DNA from: Phaseolus vulgaris
Taxonomy: Eukaryota; Streptophyta; Magnoliopsida; Fabales; Fabaceae
NCBI RefSeq assembly: GCF_000499845.2
Contig: NC_023749.2
Span: 2,141,030-2,205,029, forward strand
DNA length: 64,000 nucleotides
Reading direction: 5' to 3'
A program made the translations under genes and the position numbers. Position 1 is the stretch's first letter; each line of letters opens with the position of its first letter. This document shows, piece after piece, positions 9,794 to 23,055 of the stretch. The notes under the pieces were generated by a model. It ran no database searches. It saw only the letters and a program-made list of their open reading frames with translations, and was not told the DNA's origin.

Positions 9794-11230
9794 TTACTTC
9801 CTTGATCTCCAAGCTGATATTGAAAACATTGGCCGATCCTGCCAGCAAATTAATACACAGCCATTTTCATCCCTCATTCTATATCCTTCACAACCATAGC
9901 TCTGGATGAACCTCCTTGCTTGCAACATACCATAGTAGCTCAAAGGCACATTACCGAACCCAGCTTGATCAAATCTCTGGAACCACTTCTCAAGCTTTTC
10001 ATGTCTCTCCTTTCTTTCAGTCCCCTCACAAGCAATAATGTTCTTTATTTCCTCCCCAAAAATCATCTTCTCCACCCTTAATCTCTCCAATGATGTTCTA
10101 GAGACAGTGGATTCCAAACAATCAAACAATGCTGCATAAGAATATAGTGCTTCAAGTAGCCTATCCATCAGTGTTGGACCATTATGGTTACAGTCTTGCT
10201 CTGTCACAACCATGACCTTTGGTGATAAACCCCATAAGGCACTGAGAAAGCTCTCCATATTCATTGAATTGGAAGTAGTTAAAGAAGCTGGTGATGAGGA
10301 GGTTGAGTCAGGACTTGCGGTGTAGCCATTGACCATATCTTTCTCAAGCATATCACCCAATGTGCTTTGGCTCAGTGGCAGGACTCTTTGCAGGTGAATT
10401 CCGCTTGAGCCTTTTAACAGACGGGGAGATTTTCTCTTTAAGGCTTCATCATCCCAGGCCAAAAGGGAATGTAATTGGAGTATGGAACTTATTGCTAATG
10501 CCTCCCCAGTTTTCACACGAAGTTTGTCAAAATCAAGATTTTCTAGTTTGCTGACCACAGGGTTGAATTGGAATGGTATATCCAACTTTTCTGCTTCTTC
10601 GGTTAGTCTGTGAGCTACCTGATCCAGAATCTCCTTTTTCTGATGAATCCCTGTGATTCTCAAATGAGGAGGGCCTTCGGGACGTGCACTCAAAACTTGG
10701 AGGAGAGCAATCCACTGAGCAGCTTCAGCAGCATTGAGATCAATTACATGAATCACTTTCTCCCCCTCCATGGCCTCAATGATGGCCTGATTTGTGAGAA
10801 CATATGCCACCTTTAAGAAAGGGAAAAGCTCAAAGAAGAGCTTCTGAACAAGAATTTCTTCAGATAGCATAGTCACTCTAGTTGAGTTGAGGGCTCTGTG
10901 GATCCCAGGCCATGTTTTCAGAATCCGATCTGCAAGTGATTCCATAAAGTAAGCAGCGATTCGCTGCATAGTATCCCCATCAGGGGAAGCAAGCAGGGAA
11001 ATTTGCTCTAGTGTGGTGTTTGCATTTTCAAGATTACCAGCAGCTACGTGATTTGCACAGGTGAGCAGCAAATGGATCAAGTACAAACCCCTTTCCTCGG
11101 ATTTCATTTCTCTAAGCAAGAGATTGTTGGGAGAACCTAAGCTAGGTGAAAGTGACATCATGGAGAAGAGCTGCAGGGGTGAAGAAGTTACAGAAGACGA
11201 CCCTTCTTCTTGTTGCCACATAAATCCCAT
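9794..11230 (-). CDS. SCL3: GRAS-domain transcriptional regulator SCARECROW-LIKE 3, 478 aa, single exon
   Basis: Uninterrupted frame from ATG (11230) to stop. It closely matches the known SCL3 layout. A short Ser-rich N-terminus is followed by EERGLYLIHLLLTCANHVA (LHRI, about 46-64) and then the VHIID core as VIHVID (159-164). RITGIH lies at 191-196, PFQFNPVV at 219-226 (LHRII region), and WGLSPKVMVVTEQD at 333-346 (PFYRE region). The protein ends with the SAW motif (WQDRPMFSISAW, 463-474). There is no DELLA domain. In Arabidopsis SCL3 is a nuclear co-regulator that antagonises DELLA proteins, promotes gibberellin responses and acts with SHR/SCR in root ground tissue. Family identity is strong; the physiological role here is by analogy. 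The gene is intron-free in its coding part, as usual for GRAS genes. Confidence 0.95.
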   Translation of the reverse strand: MGFMWQQEEGSSSVTSSPLQLFSMMSLSPSLGSPNNLLLREMKSEERGLYLIHLLLTCANHVAAGNLENANTTLEQISLLASPDGDTMQRIAAYFMESLADRILKTWPGIHRALNSTRVTMLSEEILVQKLFFELFPFLKVAYVLTNQAIIEAMEGEKVIHVIDLNAAEAAQWIALLQVLSARPEGPPHLRITGIHQKKEILDQVAHRLTEEAEKLDIPFQFNPVVSKLENLDFDKLRVKTGEALAISSILQLHSLLAWDDEALKRKSPRLLKGSSGIHLQRVLPLSQSTLGDMLEKDMVNGYTASPDSTSSSPASLTTSNSMNMESFLSALWGLSPKVMVVTEQDCNHNGPTLMDRLLEALYSYAALFDCLESTVSRTSLERLRVEKMIFGEEIKNIIACEGTERKERHEKLEKWFQRFDQAGFGNVPLSYYGMLQARRFIQSYGCEGYRMRDENGCVLICWQDRPMFSISAWRSRK

Positions 11231-11660
11231 GTAACAATAATAACAACAGTCTCAGGAATTTGGAAACAGTGAAAAGAGACAGAATGTAGTCACAAAAAAC
11301 TACCAGACTAAAAAAAACTCTTGAAAATTTCGATTCATTCAGATACAAAATCGCAGGTTTTACAGCACATGGGCCAAGTACGAAGAACCTAATGAACGAA
11401 CGAAGACAGAATAAGGAAGAAAGCACAAATTCAAAACAAAGTAGGCCAAGCAAAGAAGAAAAGGATTTGTGCACAAGAATCTGCACAGCCCAGGTTCAAA
11501 CTTCGATCACAAGTTTAACAACCCTGAAGCTTTATTTTCAGTTTTATAATCCCAGAAACTGAAAGGACCAAGAGTTTTCCACCAATTCAGCAAAAGCAAG
11601 GAGAAAAACATGGAAGCAGTTACAAGAAAAAGAGAGAACCTACCAAAACGAGGTCAGCAA
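11231..11660 (-). other. Probable 5' leader of SCL3, possibly with an intron
   Basis: On the minus strand a donor-like CGTTTTG|GTAGGTTC lies near 11650 and an acceptor-like GGGCTGTGCAG|ATTC near 11482. These would remove about 170 nt from the leader. Leader introns occur in GRAS genes, but transcripts are needed to place this one. The short frames here on either strand look random. Confidence 0.3.
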
Positions 11661-14600
11661 CAGAGGAAGGCATTGCGGCAACGAAACGCTTATCCCTTGG
11701 TGGGTTTTCAAATTGAAGAACAATTCAGACGAAACCCCCAGAAAAATCCAAAACTTGCCTCTTGGAACACTGAAAAAACCAGAACCATAATGGGTTGGTT
11801 GTTCTGCTTTCTATGGGAGTGAGTTTCAATGTTTGGACCCTTCTTCTGGTTTCAGCTACTTGTTCATGACTACGTTGTCGACAATGCGTGAAGGGTCCCT
11901 TTTGTCTTTATTGTTTTGTTGTCCTTCACACCTCAGTGGAGTGTAGAATTTCTGACTCTTGGAAATTTCTCTATCTTCCTGTAAAGGCTAAACACACAGT
12001 TACATTTTCTCTTTCCATTTCTTTTTCAGTTTCAAAACCCCATCATTTTAATCTGGCGTTTCTACTTTTCCACAACATTTCACTTCACACACACTAATCC
12101 TAACTTAATTACCACATAAGAAAACATCTAAAGTAAAACAAAAACACAAGAGGTAAAAAAGTGTCGTTTTCTCTCTGTAGAAGGTATGTTTGTGTTTGTG
12201 ACAAAAACTTCCACTTTAATGTGTTTGTTTTGTCTTGAACCTTAGGTGGGTAGGGAATCAGGGGTGGCCGAAAGAGTTATAATATTCCAAAACGCTACGT
12301 GAAAACAAACATGCTTTGACAAAGACAAACAACGTTACCCCTCGGTTTTGGTTCCGAGTGGGATGAGTGTGTGAGAGAGTGAGAGTTCCTAAGATACTTC
12401 CAAACCAAACTTTTGTTTTATGTTCAAAAGCAATGACTATACAATTGGATTATCTTCTCCTATTACGACAAACAGACAAAGAGCTTCAACAAACCTCCAA
12501 AACCAGATTCAACTTTTATCTCTTCTTCTCCCTTCTTAGCTCCCACTCTCATTCTTTTTGGAATTCCCAAATTGCCAAATTCCACATACTAACATGCCCC
12601 CTTTCCTTTCCTCCTATCTCATCAAATCTTCCATGCTTTTTTCCCCCTTTTAGAACTTTTTTTCATTTTCCTTTCTTCAATTATTCTCTTCCTTACAATT
12701 TCATTTCTTTTTCTATACTACCTCATTCACTTCACTCCTTTTCTAAAATTGATTGTTGCTATGTGTGATGAGGATTCATTTTGCACATTCAGATACTTGC
12801 TTTTTCATGTTAAAAAACAAGAACAATATTGCGTGTACAAGTTAAGTATTCTTTAATTATAATTATTGGTAAAAACACATTTGCTGTTTTTCAAGAAAAT
12901 TTAGGTAGTGTTTAAGTAAAGAGGGAGAAAAAAGAAAACCTATGGGTGAGGGGAAAAAAGATAAAGACAAATTGTTTGAAAACAAATAAATAAATATTAC
13001 TATTTATTTTTATTTGTTTAATATTTTTACTTTTTGAAATTTTAATTACTATTTATTTACTAGTCAATTAATAAATATGAGATATTATATATTTTGAAGT
13101 TTGAACTCTTTTAAGATTTTATTCTTGAAAAACATTTTCAAAAAGGGAAGAGAATTTTTTTGTTAACACTGTAAACTGTAAATAACATATATTTAACACT
13201 GTTTATAATAATATAATAATATTTTTAAAATAAAAAATAAAATAAAACTGAATAAAATTGTGGAGTGAATTTTTAGGTTTAATGTGTACAAGTCTGTACC
13301 CGTCTAAAAGATAGATCTAAAAGCACTCTAAATGATATTATTCAAAATATACATCTTGTTTATGACAAACTTACTTTAAAAATGTAATTGATTTTGTTGG
13401 TGTTAGTTTGAATATTTATCTTAATACATAGATTAAATTTAAACATAGGGACAAAAAAAAAAATCTGAAATTGATGAACTTAACCTAATGGAAATTCTTG
13501 TTATATTTCATACATCAATCTGTGAGAATAGTCAAAATATTACATTCTGTCAATTTTTATAAAGAGACAAAAGAAAGGTATGAATCCTCTATTAATGACC
13601 TGATATAATAGGCCATGTGCCAAATCACAAAAACATTGAAGAATGAAAATGATACAAAATAGGAAACACATTTTGACCTAATCTACTGGAGAAAGAGGTA
13701 AAATACTTGTATTGTATGTGTAAAAAACACCAGCTAGTTTCTAAGGTTTTATTAATTAATATTTATTTTTGTACTATTAGTATATGTAATTATATAATGT
13801 AATCTGCTATGCTTCTAATAGATAAAATAACAAGAGGTTGCTTAAAAAATAATAAATAAAATTAATAATGAAATGTTAGAAGGGTTCATTAAAAAAAAGT
13901 CCCTCCCAACTTCCCCACCACCATCAAGAAAAAAACAAAAGATGAAACAGGGCCAAACAACTCCCAAACGTGTAAGAGGAGCGTGAATAAAGATGTTGAA
14001 GAGTTTCCTACAATATTTCAGTATTTTATCAGTAGTGTTAAAATTATATCACTAAACTAATTACAATTCATAAGCTAATTTATGAACTGATTTTCTAATT
14101 TTAAAAATAGAAAAAAAAATCCTACAGCATACTAATTTGTAATAAATAACGATACTCAAATATAAGAAAAATAAAATAATTTAAAAAATCTAGAACTAAA
14201 CAGATTAATTCAAAAAATGATTGGCATGAATAAGTTTTCTTCTGTCGATCTTATGATTAAGTATGTGTTTGAAATAAATAAAAAAATTGGATTAACAATC
14301 AACTTATTTTGATATTATGATTAAGTATGTGTTTCATGTAAAAAATAATTGGATTAACAATCAACTTGTTTTAAACGAAGATTCAAACACGTCACAAGTG
14401 AAGTGGACTATATTAACCAATAAACAAAATATTTATAAATAATTAATTCATGATGCGAGTTAAACTATTAATTCAAAGGCTAGATTGGATTTGTTCGGAG
14501 GAAACAAAAGAGAAGAAGAAGAAAGCTAAGTTTATAAAAGAGAATTTGTTTTTTTTCTTCTCTTATGACATACTAATCTACCATCTCCTCAATATTAAAT

Positions 14601-15941
14601 AAAAAATACTCTGAAACTGATATACATTAATAATTTAATAATTTAATAACATAAAAACAGTTACTATCTTTAAATAAATGCTTTTAAATCACTGATTCAG
14701 ATATTAATATTTTTTAAACTGAAACTATTAATTATTATATTTAACATTCTATTACTAAATAATATTCTTCAGGAACACACGTTAAACACATCTTATTAAA
14801 TGATAGACTAACACAGTAATCTTAAATCGATGCTCGAGACAAAAAAAACTGCAAATTTATTATATAGAAGGACTGTTGAATACACACTATTGACTTATAA
14901 TACATAATTTTCTTTTCAAAATATTGTCATTTTAAAAATTAAGAAAATCTTGGTCATTTTCAATTTTTTCCATAATTTAATATTTTAAAAAATAAAACAA
15001 ACAACTAACAGAGTAAAAAAATAATACAAATAACTATTAACAAACAAACAAACAAACTTGTAGTTTTCAAAATAAAAAACATAGCATTTGAAAACAAAGA
15101 GGGTACTTTCCTTTATCCACGAATCAACCTTTAGGGGTATATTTTGCTGTAGCATTTAAACATTAATGCCACGAACTCCAATGAAAAAGCAACAAAAGAG
15201 TTTGGCAGATAAGGTGAAAGCACCTCGAACCTCCAAGTTCCAAACAGGCACAACAACGACAGTGTGGTGATGCTGCTCCAACAAGAATTGGAAAATTTGG
15301 CAACGACAAAACCTTCATAACAAACCAACCACAGGGTTAGGAGTATTTTGTCAGAAGCCAGACTAGGTCATTCTCTTCTGTAGATAACTACGATCCTAAG
15401 ATACCTTAAATCAGATGACACGTGGCAGAAAAAATCTATAGCAAGAGAAGAGAGAACAGAGCATTATACAAGCCAAACACTACTCCATCCGCAAAAGCAA
15501 GGTGATGACAATTTTAGTTTCTAGTGGAACAAATGATACAATAATAAATTAAAATTCATTAAGGAGGCTCATGCTTACTGAACTGATACTCATAACTGCT
15601 TTGAGATTTCATCAACCGCATGACGGAAGATTCACATTTCTCAATGCATGTTCAGCAAAAGGAACAATGATGTTCATTTCAATCTCTCAAATGCCCAGAG
15701 GCATTTTGATGTATCTCAAACGTACAGGCTGCAAGACGACAGACTTTAAACCTAAATGATAAGGCCGAATAAAGAACCAGATGTTGGAGTCAGAAGTTGT
15801 CCACCATAATTTTCATTTGTATGGTGGTCTGAAAGGGGCTAAAATCGCGCCTACCAGATAGACCCTTTGATTGCTCTTCACTATCCACTTGATTCCAACA
15901 AAAAATTTGTCCAACTCATAGGAATCTCAAAACAACTCAAA
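11661..15941. other. Intergenic: SCL3 promoter side and 3' flank of the PAT gene
   Basis: The stretch from 11661 to about 12800 is moderately CT-rich and presumably holds the divergent upstream region of SCL3. From 12800 to 15400 it is AT-rich without a supported gene. From about 15500 to 15941 it should hold the 3' untranslated region of the minus-strand S-acyltransferase gene. A short tandem duplication at 14249-14372 is listed separately. Confidence 0.45.
14249..14372. repeat. Tandem duplication of about 60 bp
   Basis: Two adjacent copies carry ATTATGATTAAGTATGTGTTT or a near-match, followed by ATTGGATTAACAATCAACTT. The second copy is nearly identical apart from small gaps. No coding meaning is apparent. 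Confidence 0.8.
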
Positions 15942-18900
15942 CTAATTCATGCCAGAACGAGGTTGAAGGCTATTCTCGAATCCACCAGGGACAAACACAG
16001 GAAGCTGATTTGAAAGGGAGTCCCTTTTATATCTTGGCTCTAGGGGCAAATTGGCTGATATGCTATCTTGAGCCCCCCCTGATGTCAAATGTCCTTTATT
16101 TTTCAAACCATCTTTAACAGGGGCACTCAAAAATGGACCTCCATAAAAGATAGAATCTCCTGAATACATCAGATTCTGTGTGTGCTGCCCTGGAGACCTG
16201 GGTGCAGATGATGACAACTCCTGCTGAGGAATCACTGTTTTTTTCCCAAAACTGCTTGTTTCAGCATTTACATTTGGCAATTCTATGCGCGTGGATGACC
16301 TATTTCGGGCTTCTGATGGCAATAAAGGTACTGAAACATATCTGCCAGCTTCTTGATCCCAGACAACTGATGTCCGTTTCACATCTCTTAGAATAGAAGT
16401 GTTAGAAGCAGAAAGCAACAATGGATCATGGCCAATTCCTTTTGGCATTGCTGTCCTCCCATCAAATCCAAGAGATGGATTAGATACTGGATTCCTGAAG
16501 TTTGACAATGTTGCTTTAGAAGTTAAAGGACGCTCAGGCACCAAACTAGGAATTGAGGCACCTGACCTGAAGCCACCCAAACTGTGACCCTGTGGAAGAG
16601 GGCTGAGTGTAACTGCCTCATGAACATGGCTAGGACTACTGAAACTACTCATACTTTGAGTTCCAGTCTCATACTCATCGCGACTTCCTTGACTAGGAGC
16701 AATAGAATTTTGGACCGGAGACAATCTTAACTCGTGTTTAATTTCCCTGTTAGTTCCTGTCTCAGTGCTCAAACTACTTCTGATGCTCATGTTACCACTA
16801 GAGCTCAATTCTGCATCTGGTAGGCGGTGGTTGTCTACAGGTCGCAAAACTGAAGAAGATGCCCTGGCTTTTGCAGCTGCTCTCACTGCCTCTTGTGAAT
16901 CCAACTTAGCAAGCTTCCAAGCACTAATACGAACAGGTCTTTTCGGCATCTTTTGCCCTCTTTCTGCAATCCCCGCTGCATCTGGATCAACAGTTGACGG
17001 TAGCATTCCAGGCTCCAAGTGAGGCACAACTTCATCCTAAACCCATGTTAGGCAGGCCCCATAAACCAACTCAAAAATACTTTTAAAGAACAAAAACATT
17101 TTACTTTGTCAAGAAAAACAATGAGAAAAAAAAGAGTAACAGGATGTAATTTACATAAAAAAAAAACTACATGAAAGGTTCGTTAAGAAAAAAAAAGCTA
17201 TAAAGTAAATATAGGAATGAAAATCACTAAATTAGGCATACCAATGAGAATTTACTTAGTATGTCACTAATACAGGGACGGGCACAACAGCACCATATAA
17301 ATTCAGTCAAGGTTGCAGCCAGAGCCATTATACATAGTTCATTCCCCCTACCTCCAAAGAATTTTTTTTTGTTCTGCCTACTCGCTCTTTCATTAATTTC
17401 TTTTATGTAATGGTCCTAAACTACATAAGACTTTAAAATAGAAATTTGCTTTAGTACATAATAGCTATTACTTTGGAGTGATGGAGGCTTTCAGCAATAA
17501 ATTTATAAACCTTCTTTATAGGTAAGCAAGTCATAATATGGCAGCTGTTGTGATTTAGTATATAATTGCCAGGCTGAACTATTTTAAAACAACACAATTT
17601 TCATGATACCCCGATTAGTGGAAGTCTTTTTGCCTAGTAAAAATGAGGGTTGACAAGCAATAGACTACACGTGAAGGAAAATCGTGTTGTAAGCTTTAAT
17701 TCAAAATAGAGAGGCATGATTGTAGTGCTCAATAGGCTAAATTAGACCCTATTCGGTTTGCATTTTTTTTCTATTTCCAATTCCTATTTTCTCAAATAAT
17801 TACAAAAATCTTCCTCTCACTGTATACAAATATTTGTTAACAGGAAATAAAATAAAATAAAATGACAATTTTGTAATTATTTGTGAAAAAAGAAAATAAA
17901 AAATAGATTTTTTTTTAAATCCTCAGTTTTCTTATCACTTTAGCTCTTTCCGTGGATTAGAAAGCTACTCCAGGAAAATTCAAGTCATTCAAATTTTAAA
18001 TTTTAACCTATGTAGCATTTGAATGATAAGACCCTAATTTTCCTAGAGGTGATTCATATTTGAAAAAAAAAAGTTATATTCGAAAAGCGAGGACTTAAGT
18101 GCCCAACATCACAATTAAAAGCTTCTTTTGGAGGATTTTAAAATAAATAAGAACAGCTTCTGACACTGACTATTACCCAAGAGTTCATCAATATAGTTTC
18201 CTAACTAAAAATCGTTAATCCACAAGCACAGCCATCTTTGGGTACCAAATATACAGATGAAATCAAGTTAACCCAAGTACCTGATAATCGACAAATACCC
18301 TGGGAGGGGTACACCAAGCCCCTTTATATTGCAAACCAAGAGAACTTCCTCCACTCAATCCAGTTGTGGCTGAGCCTGTTGGAGAGTAAAGTGGATCTGG
18401 CAATTCCTCATCTACAGATGCCCCTGCAGGTGCTTCACTCATGGCTCTCATTGCTACAACATATTCATAAGTAGTGATGCCCTGATCCAACAAGAATAAA
18501 GGAGGTAAGATGAGAGTACCACTCTTATGTGTGAAAAAGCTAAAATAATGGTCAAGAACTAAAACATGATTTTTATAGTGCTCTGTAAATCTCAGTGGAA
18601 GCAAAACATCCCAGACATAATTCACGAAAATTCATAAGTAACTAACATTGATAAATTATTTTTCCAGTTCATAAAAAAGCTCTTCTAATTCTAGATGAAT
18701 TTTCTGAAACTTATCCTGAGTGTCATTCCACAGTTTCCTTGATCAAATTAGATTAGCCAAGCAGCATAGAACCATGCACAAAAGGATGGGGGTGGGGAAG
18801 AAAAAAGAACAGAAAAACAACCTCAGATTCTCAGCTACTGAATCACTGACCTTCCTGATTAGTATCATGTGGAAAAAGAAAAGCTCACCCAAAGGCACAC

Positions 18901-21900
18901 AAGCCAAGATAGAAACTACAGTACATACGACCTACACATTGAAACAAGAAATATAACGAACTTCTAAATATGATTAATAATAGTCATTAGTCATATGCCA
19001 GATTTAAAGTAAAACAAACAAAAGACGTACCACAACAGCAGCAAATGGGGGTCGAGAGAATCCATTTCCAAGTCTATCAATGATTTCAGATTCCATTCCT
19101 CTCTTATTGACAAAGAAACGCACAAAAACCGCAATACCCACTCCAGCTTCAATGACTAGCTGAAATGCAAAAGGATAACATACAGAAGGCCTTATTAGAA
19201 ACCAAAACAAATTATAGCTTTTAAATGATAAATCATTCACAAGGACCGATATACATACCCAAGCAAGACTAAAAGCCATGAGAGCAATAAAAGAACTGTA
19301 ATTTTTGTGACCCACGCAATTGTTAAGCCACTGCAGCAATGCGATGCAAAATGTGAAACTTTAAGTTAAACAAAAATTATGAAAATGTTCTACCAAAGTT
19401 GAATAAAAGCCCAAGATGTATGCTTCACTTGGCACACCAAATCATACCCGACAATGGTGATCAAAGCCATCAACACATTTATCACAACTTCTACAATGTT
19501 TGCTGAACTTGCGCACCTGCAACACAAGACAAAAAAGGCACGAAATACACTACTCAGTTAGAAGCAGAAGTTCAGTCCAAGGTTTAACGCTACTTCTCTA
19601 AAATGCCTCAATTGACAGCTGCATGCAACTAGAGATGTTAATAGGGTTAGACTAACTTTATTCCCAAGATTCAAGAAGCAGAAACTTCCAAATGAAGATA
19701 GAGGAAGACTGAACTCAGAAGGGCACATAATTCACTGCCATCTTTAATTCAAGTTTCCAGGAAAGTGAAAGGAATTTCAAAAATAGATAAACCAGGAAGG
19801 AAACCAAACCAAAGGGGCTCATAATTATCTTGTATCTCTACCACTTAAGTTTCCAGGAAACTCGAAATTCAAGTTAAATTAGGATCACAAATAAATAAAT
19901 AAAGTACTGACCAAATTATTTTAAGGAGATTATTGAATTGAAAAGGGAAGAAAAAACACGATAACTGTTGCATAATCAGGAGAAAGATGAAAGAATAAAC
20001 AAAATAAATGAAATCATAAGTCATAACTGCGCCAAAAAACCTTGCTTCTTTCTCAAAGAATGATATGAACATAAATACATATTTCCACAACATATACCAA
20101 CAAATCATGGCATTTTCCAAAGCAAACAAAATCTCTTTTTGAAACTTATTCTCAATGACTCATTATTTGTTATTGTACTGGTGACATTAGAATATGCAAT
20201 TAATATCCACCCAGGTATAAAATAAAAATATAAAAGATATCACTTACAGCCAAACTGAATAGGAATAGAAAGAACAAAAATTGAAATATTAATGCAATGT
20301 TCAAAGAGTCACAAATCACAACCCAATACCTCAGCATTGCACAAAGTGCAGAACAGAGCATCTTCACCACCACCCCGCTCATCGGCCGTTGCTTCCTGTT
20401 TCCGGCAATCTTCATGTGTAAAAAGTATGCAGAAAATTCCACCAACTACATTACATGAGCTTCGGTTATTCTGTTTCCTGGAACTGTCTACTCTGTCCAT
20501 ATCTTCCACTGAGCTTTTCTTGCTCATATTTGTCGTAGACCTTTTGGAAGATGATGGAGAATATTGCTCTCTGGCAGCAATGCGTTCATGTTCAGAAATG
20601 TGATGCTTTCCTGATAAATCATGAGCAGAATCAAACTTATTTCCCACTCTAGTGTCAAACTTAGGCATAATGCCCGGATCTGCAGGGTTAATTGCAGTGC
20701 ATCTGATGTAAAGAATGAACACAATGAGTGCCTGCAATACCACAAGAATGAGACAACAACATAAGCTATGTTTCTTGTGGGTAAGTAATAATATACATAA
20801 AAGAGGTGGAATGACAAAAAGGTGATTTACATACCACAGGAGAGTAAACACCAATGAAAATGTATTCCCATATACGACCTCCAATGAAGGGAGCAAGGAA
20901 AGCATAGAAAGCAATCACCAACAAGCAAAATACAGTGATCGCAACAACCTATTCATGAAACAACCAATAGTTAGAAAAATAAGTTGGCATGCCTGCAACT
21001 GATAAAAATAACACAGTGTAACAAAAGTGCTAAACATCGTATAAATCAACAAAAACATGGAAAAATAGCATTTAGATATATTTAAATGATATAAGGATCA
21101 AGTTTAGGGATTTGGATGCAAACATGCATGGTAGAGGAATGAATAAGGCTTTTGTACTAGTAGTTGATGTTCTAAGGATCACATTTACTTTTCTCACTCA
21201 AATAGTACATGGCTAATGTAGTCGAAAAACCGCACACCAGTTATTTTTTGTATTTGAATAAATTACACTCCCCTTCAATTGAGAGATGCTCAAATTCTAT
21301 TGATTTCTCTAATATTTTTTAAAATTACACTACCCTCTCTGATAAATTAAATTGTGCGACGCGTGAGATCCATGTCAATGTAAACAAGCTTCTCAGGAAA
21401 TTTTTCTCTCTCAAAATCCCTGGTGACTAGTTTTGGACTCAATATCCTGACTTTGAAACTTTACAAGATGAAATGAAGATTTAGGGGTGAAGTTCCAAAA
21501 CCAATAACATTGTTATTCAAGGCTTCATTTTATCACCTAAGTCACACAGTCAATCATACAAGTGTTCTAAATTAGCAGTTGGTGACATTGAGGCTTGAAG
21601 AAAGTGGAACACTGCTCCTATGAGATCCAGCCATAACTACACATTGCCTTTGGGGAACATTTAATTCAAAATCATGTAAGTATACTGCAATTTTTATCTC
21701 TTGAGAAGGAAAAGTGCAATTTTTCAAAAAGAGAAGGCAATGTAATATGAGCACCTCTCATGGGAAACTAATGTAATTTAATCTACACATATTAAAATCA
21801 AAGATACCAATAGCGTTGACAAATCTATTTACAAGGGTAGCTTGTTGTAATATGGATGGAAGACAAATCCAAGAGAATAAACAATATTTGACTTACTATC

Positions 21901-23055
21901 ATACGGATTGGAGAAGTAAAAGAAGCACTTTGTTTTCTATTTTTTAAGAACAAATGATATGATGAAAACTGTGCAACAAAAGTTTAGGTCTAACTAGAAG
22001 TGTTGCAATTTAACAAGAGGAATGTGACTTCAAAGTAAAGATGGGAGAAGATGTCAGGTCATATGTTTTTAAGTTTAAATGCATGAGATAAAAAATACAA
22101 AATGATGGAGAATTTAATGACAACATCACCGCATATATGTGAGATTGTTATAAAGGAGAAAAGCCACCAACGGTTATTTCTATTGCAAAGTACCTACCAA
22201 GTTCAAAGGCAAGTTTATTGTATTGTTGTGTTCAACTATACTCTACGGTAGAGTTTAGTGAATATTGGATTTAAAAGAACAAAAATGCAAAGAAAAAAAA
22301 AGTGGGAACAGTATAAATGAGAATGTTAATGCATATGATATGTGTTGCCACAGAAAAAAGCTAGGATCCAAAATGGTTGTATGTAGCATCAATTGAAGAA
22401 AACATGGCAAAAAACATTTAAGGTGATTCGGATACACACAAAAAATATCACTAGAAGAAGCACCAGTGAAAATAGTAGATCACATGATTTTTGGTTCTGT
22501 GAAAAAAAGAGGGAGATCAAGAAGGATATTGAGAAATGTTCTTGAGACAAATCCCATGATAAATAACATCTCTGGAATTTTGGTCTTCCACTAGCCCTTT
22601 TTTTTGTTTTCAAAAACAGTTTTCCAACCCTTAGTACGAAGACACCAATAACATAATCAAACACACATTACTGTACAACATAAAGTAGACTTTTCCCAGC
22701 CAGTACCTAAGCGTTAACCACGAACCTATACATCATTTAAAAAAAAAAAAAACATACAAAACACGCGATTACGATAATTGAGCAATCAAAGTAGGCTTTT
22801 CCGAGCCAGTAACTAAGCTTTAACCACGAACCTATACATAATTTAAAAAAAAAACATACAAAACACGCGATTTCAAGAATTGAGCAATTAAAGACGCATG
22901 ATATGAGAATCCGCACGAAGTTAATCACGAATCACTGATTCCAGCAAACCCTAGCAAAAGGAAAACTTAGAATCGGAAGAAGAAGAAGAAGAAACGATAA
23001 AAAGGTATACCTGAAAAGTGTGAGCAGGTAATTGCCAACCATGTTTTCTCACCAT
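15942..23055 (-). CDS. DHHC-type protein S-acyltransferase (PAT19/20-like), 735 aa, nine exons
   Basis: Minus-strand exons: 23055..23011, 20948..20835, 20731..20330, 19516..19448, 19330..19259, 19159..19031, 18931..18851, 18481..18281, 17036..15942. All introns are phase 0 with GT-AG borders. (One boundary near 20731 may be off by one base.) Protein: [10 protein letters not shown] start, a TM segment around 17-36, TM around 45-64, then a DPG motif (71-73). The cysteine-rich zinc domain spans about 180-221 with catalytic DHHC at 206-209. TM pairs lie around 222-250 and 277-302, followed by a TTxE motif (TTYE, 307-310). A long Ser/Pro-rich tail of about 400 residues is predicted cytosolic and disordered. 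DHHC enzymes auto-palmitoylate on the DHHC Cys and transfer palmitate to protein cysteines. N-terminus and tail match the Arabidopsis PAT19-22 clade. Substrates are unknown. Intron 1 is about 2.06 kb. Confidence 0.93.
22684..22892. repeat. Tandem duplication of about 105 bp in intron 1 of the PAT gene
   Basis: Copies 22684-22789 and 22790-22892 share CAGTACCTAAGCGTTAACCA (with small changes), CACGAACCTATACAT, an A-run and CATACAAAACACGCGATT. They lie about 120 bp inside the 5' splice site of intron 1. Differences are few and mostly concern the A-run length, so the duplication is recent. Confidence 0.9.

Noticed and set aside
12367..12768. 133-codon open frame on the plus strand upstream of SCL3
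   Set aside because: It is a CT-rich stretch giving Ser/Phe/His/Leu low complexity, with no domain, splice logic or family resemblance. It is more likely promoter or leader-like sequence.
15131..15328. 65-codon minus-strand frame near the PAT 3' flank
   Set aside because: The peptide looks superficially protein-like but has no recognised motif, neighbours no exon in frame, and lies beyond the PAT stop codon.
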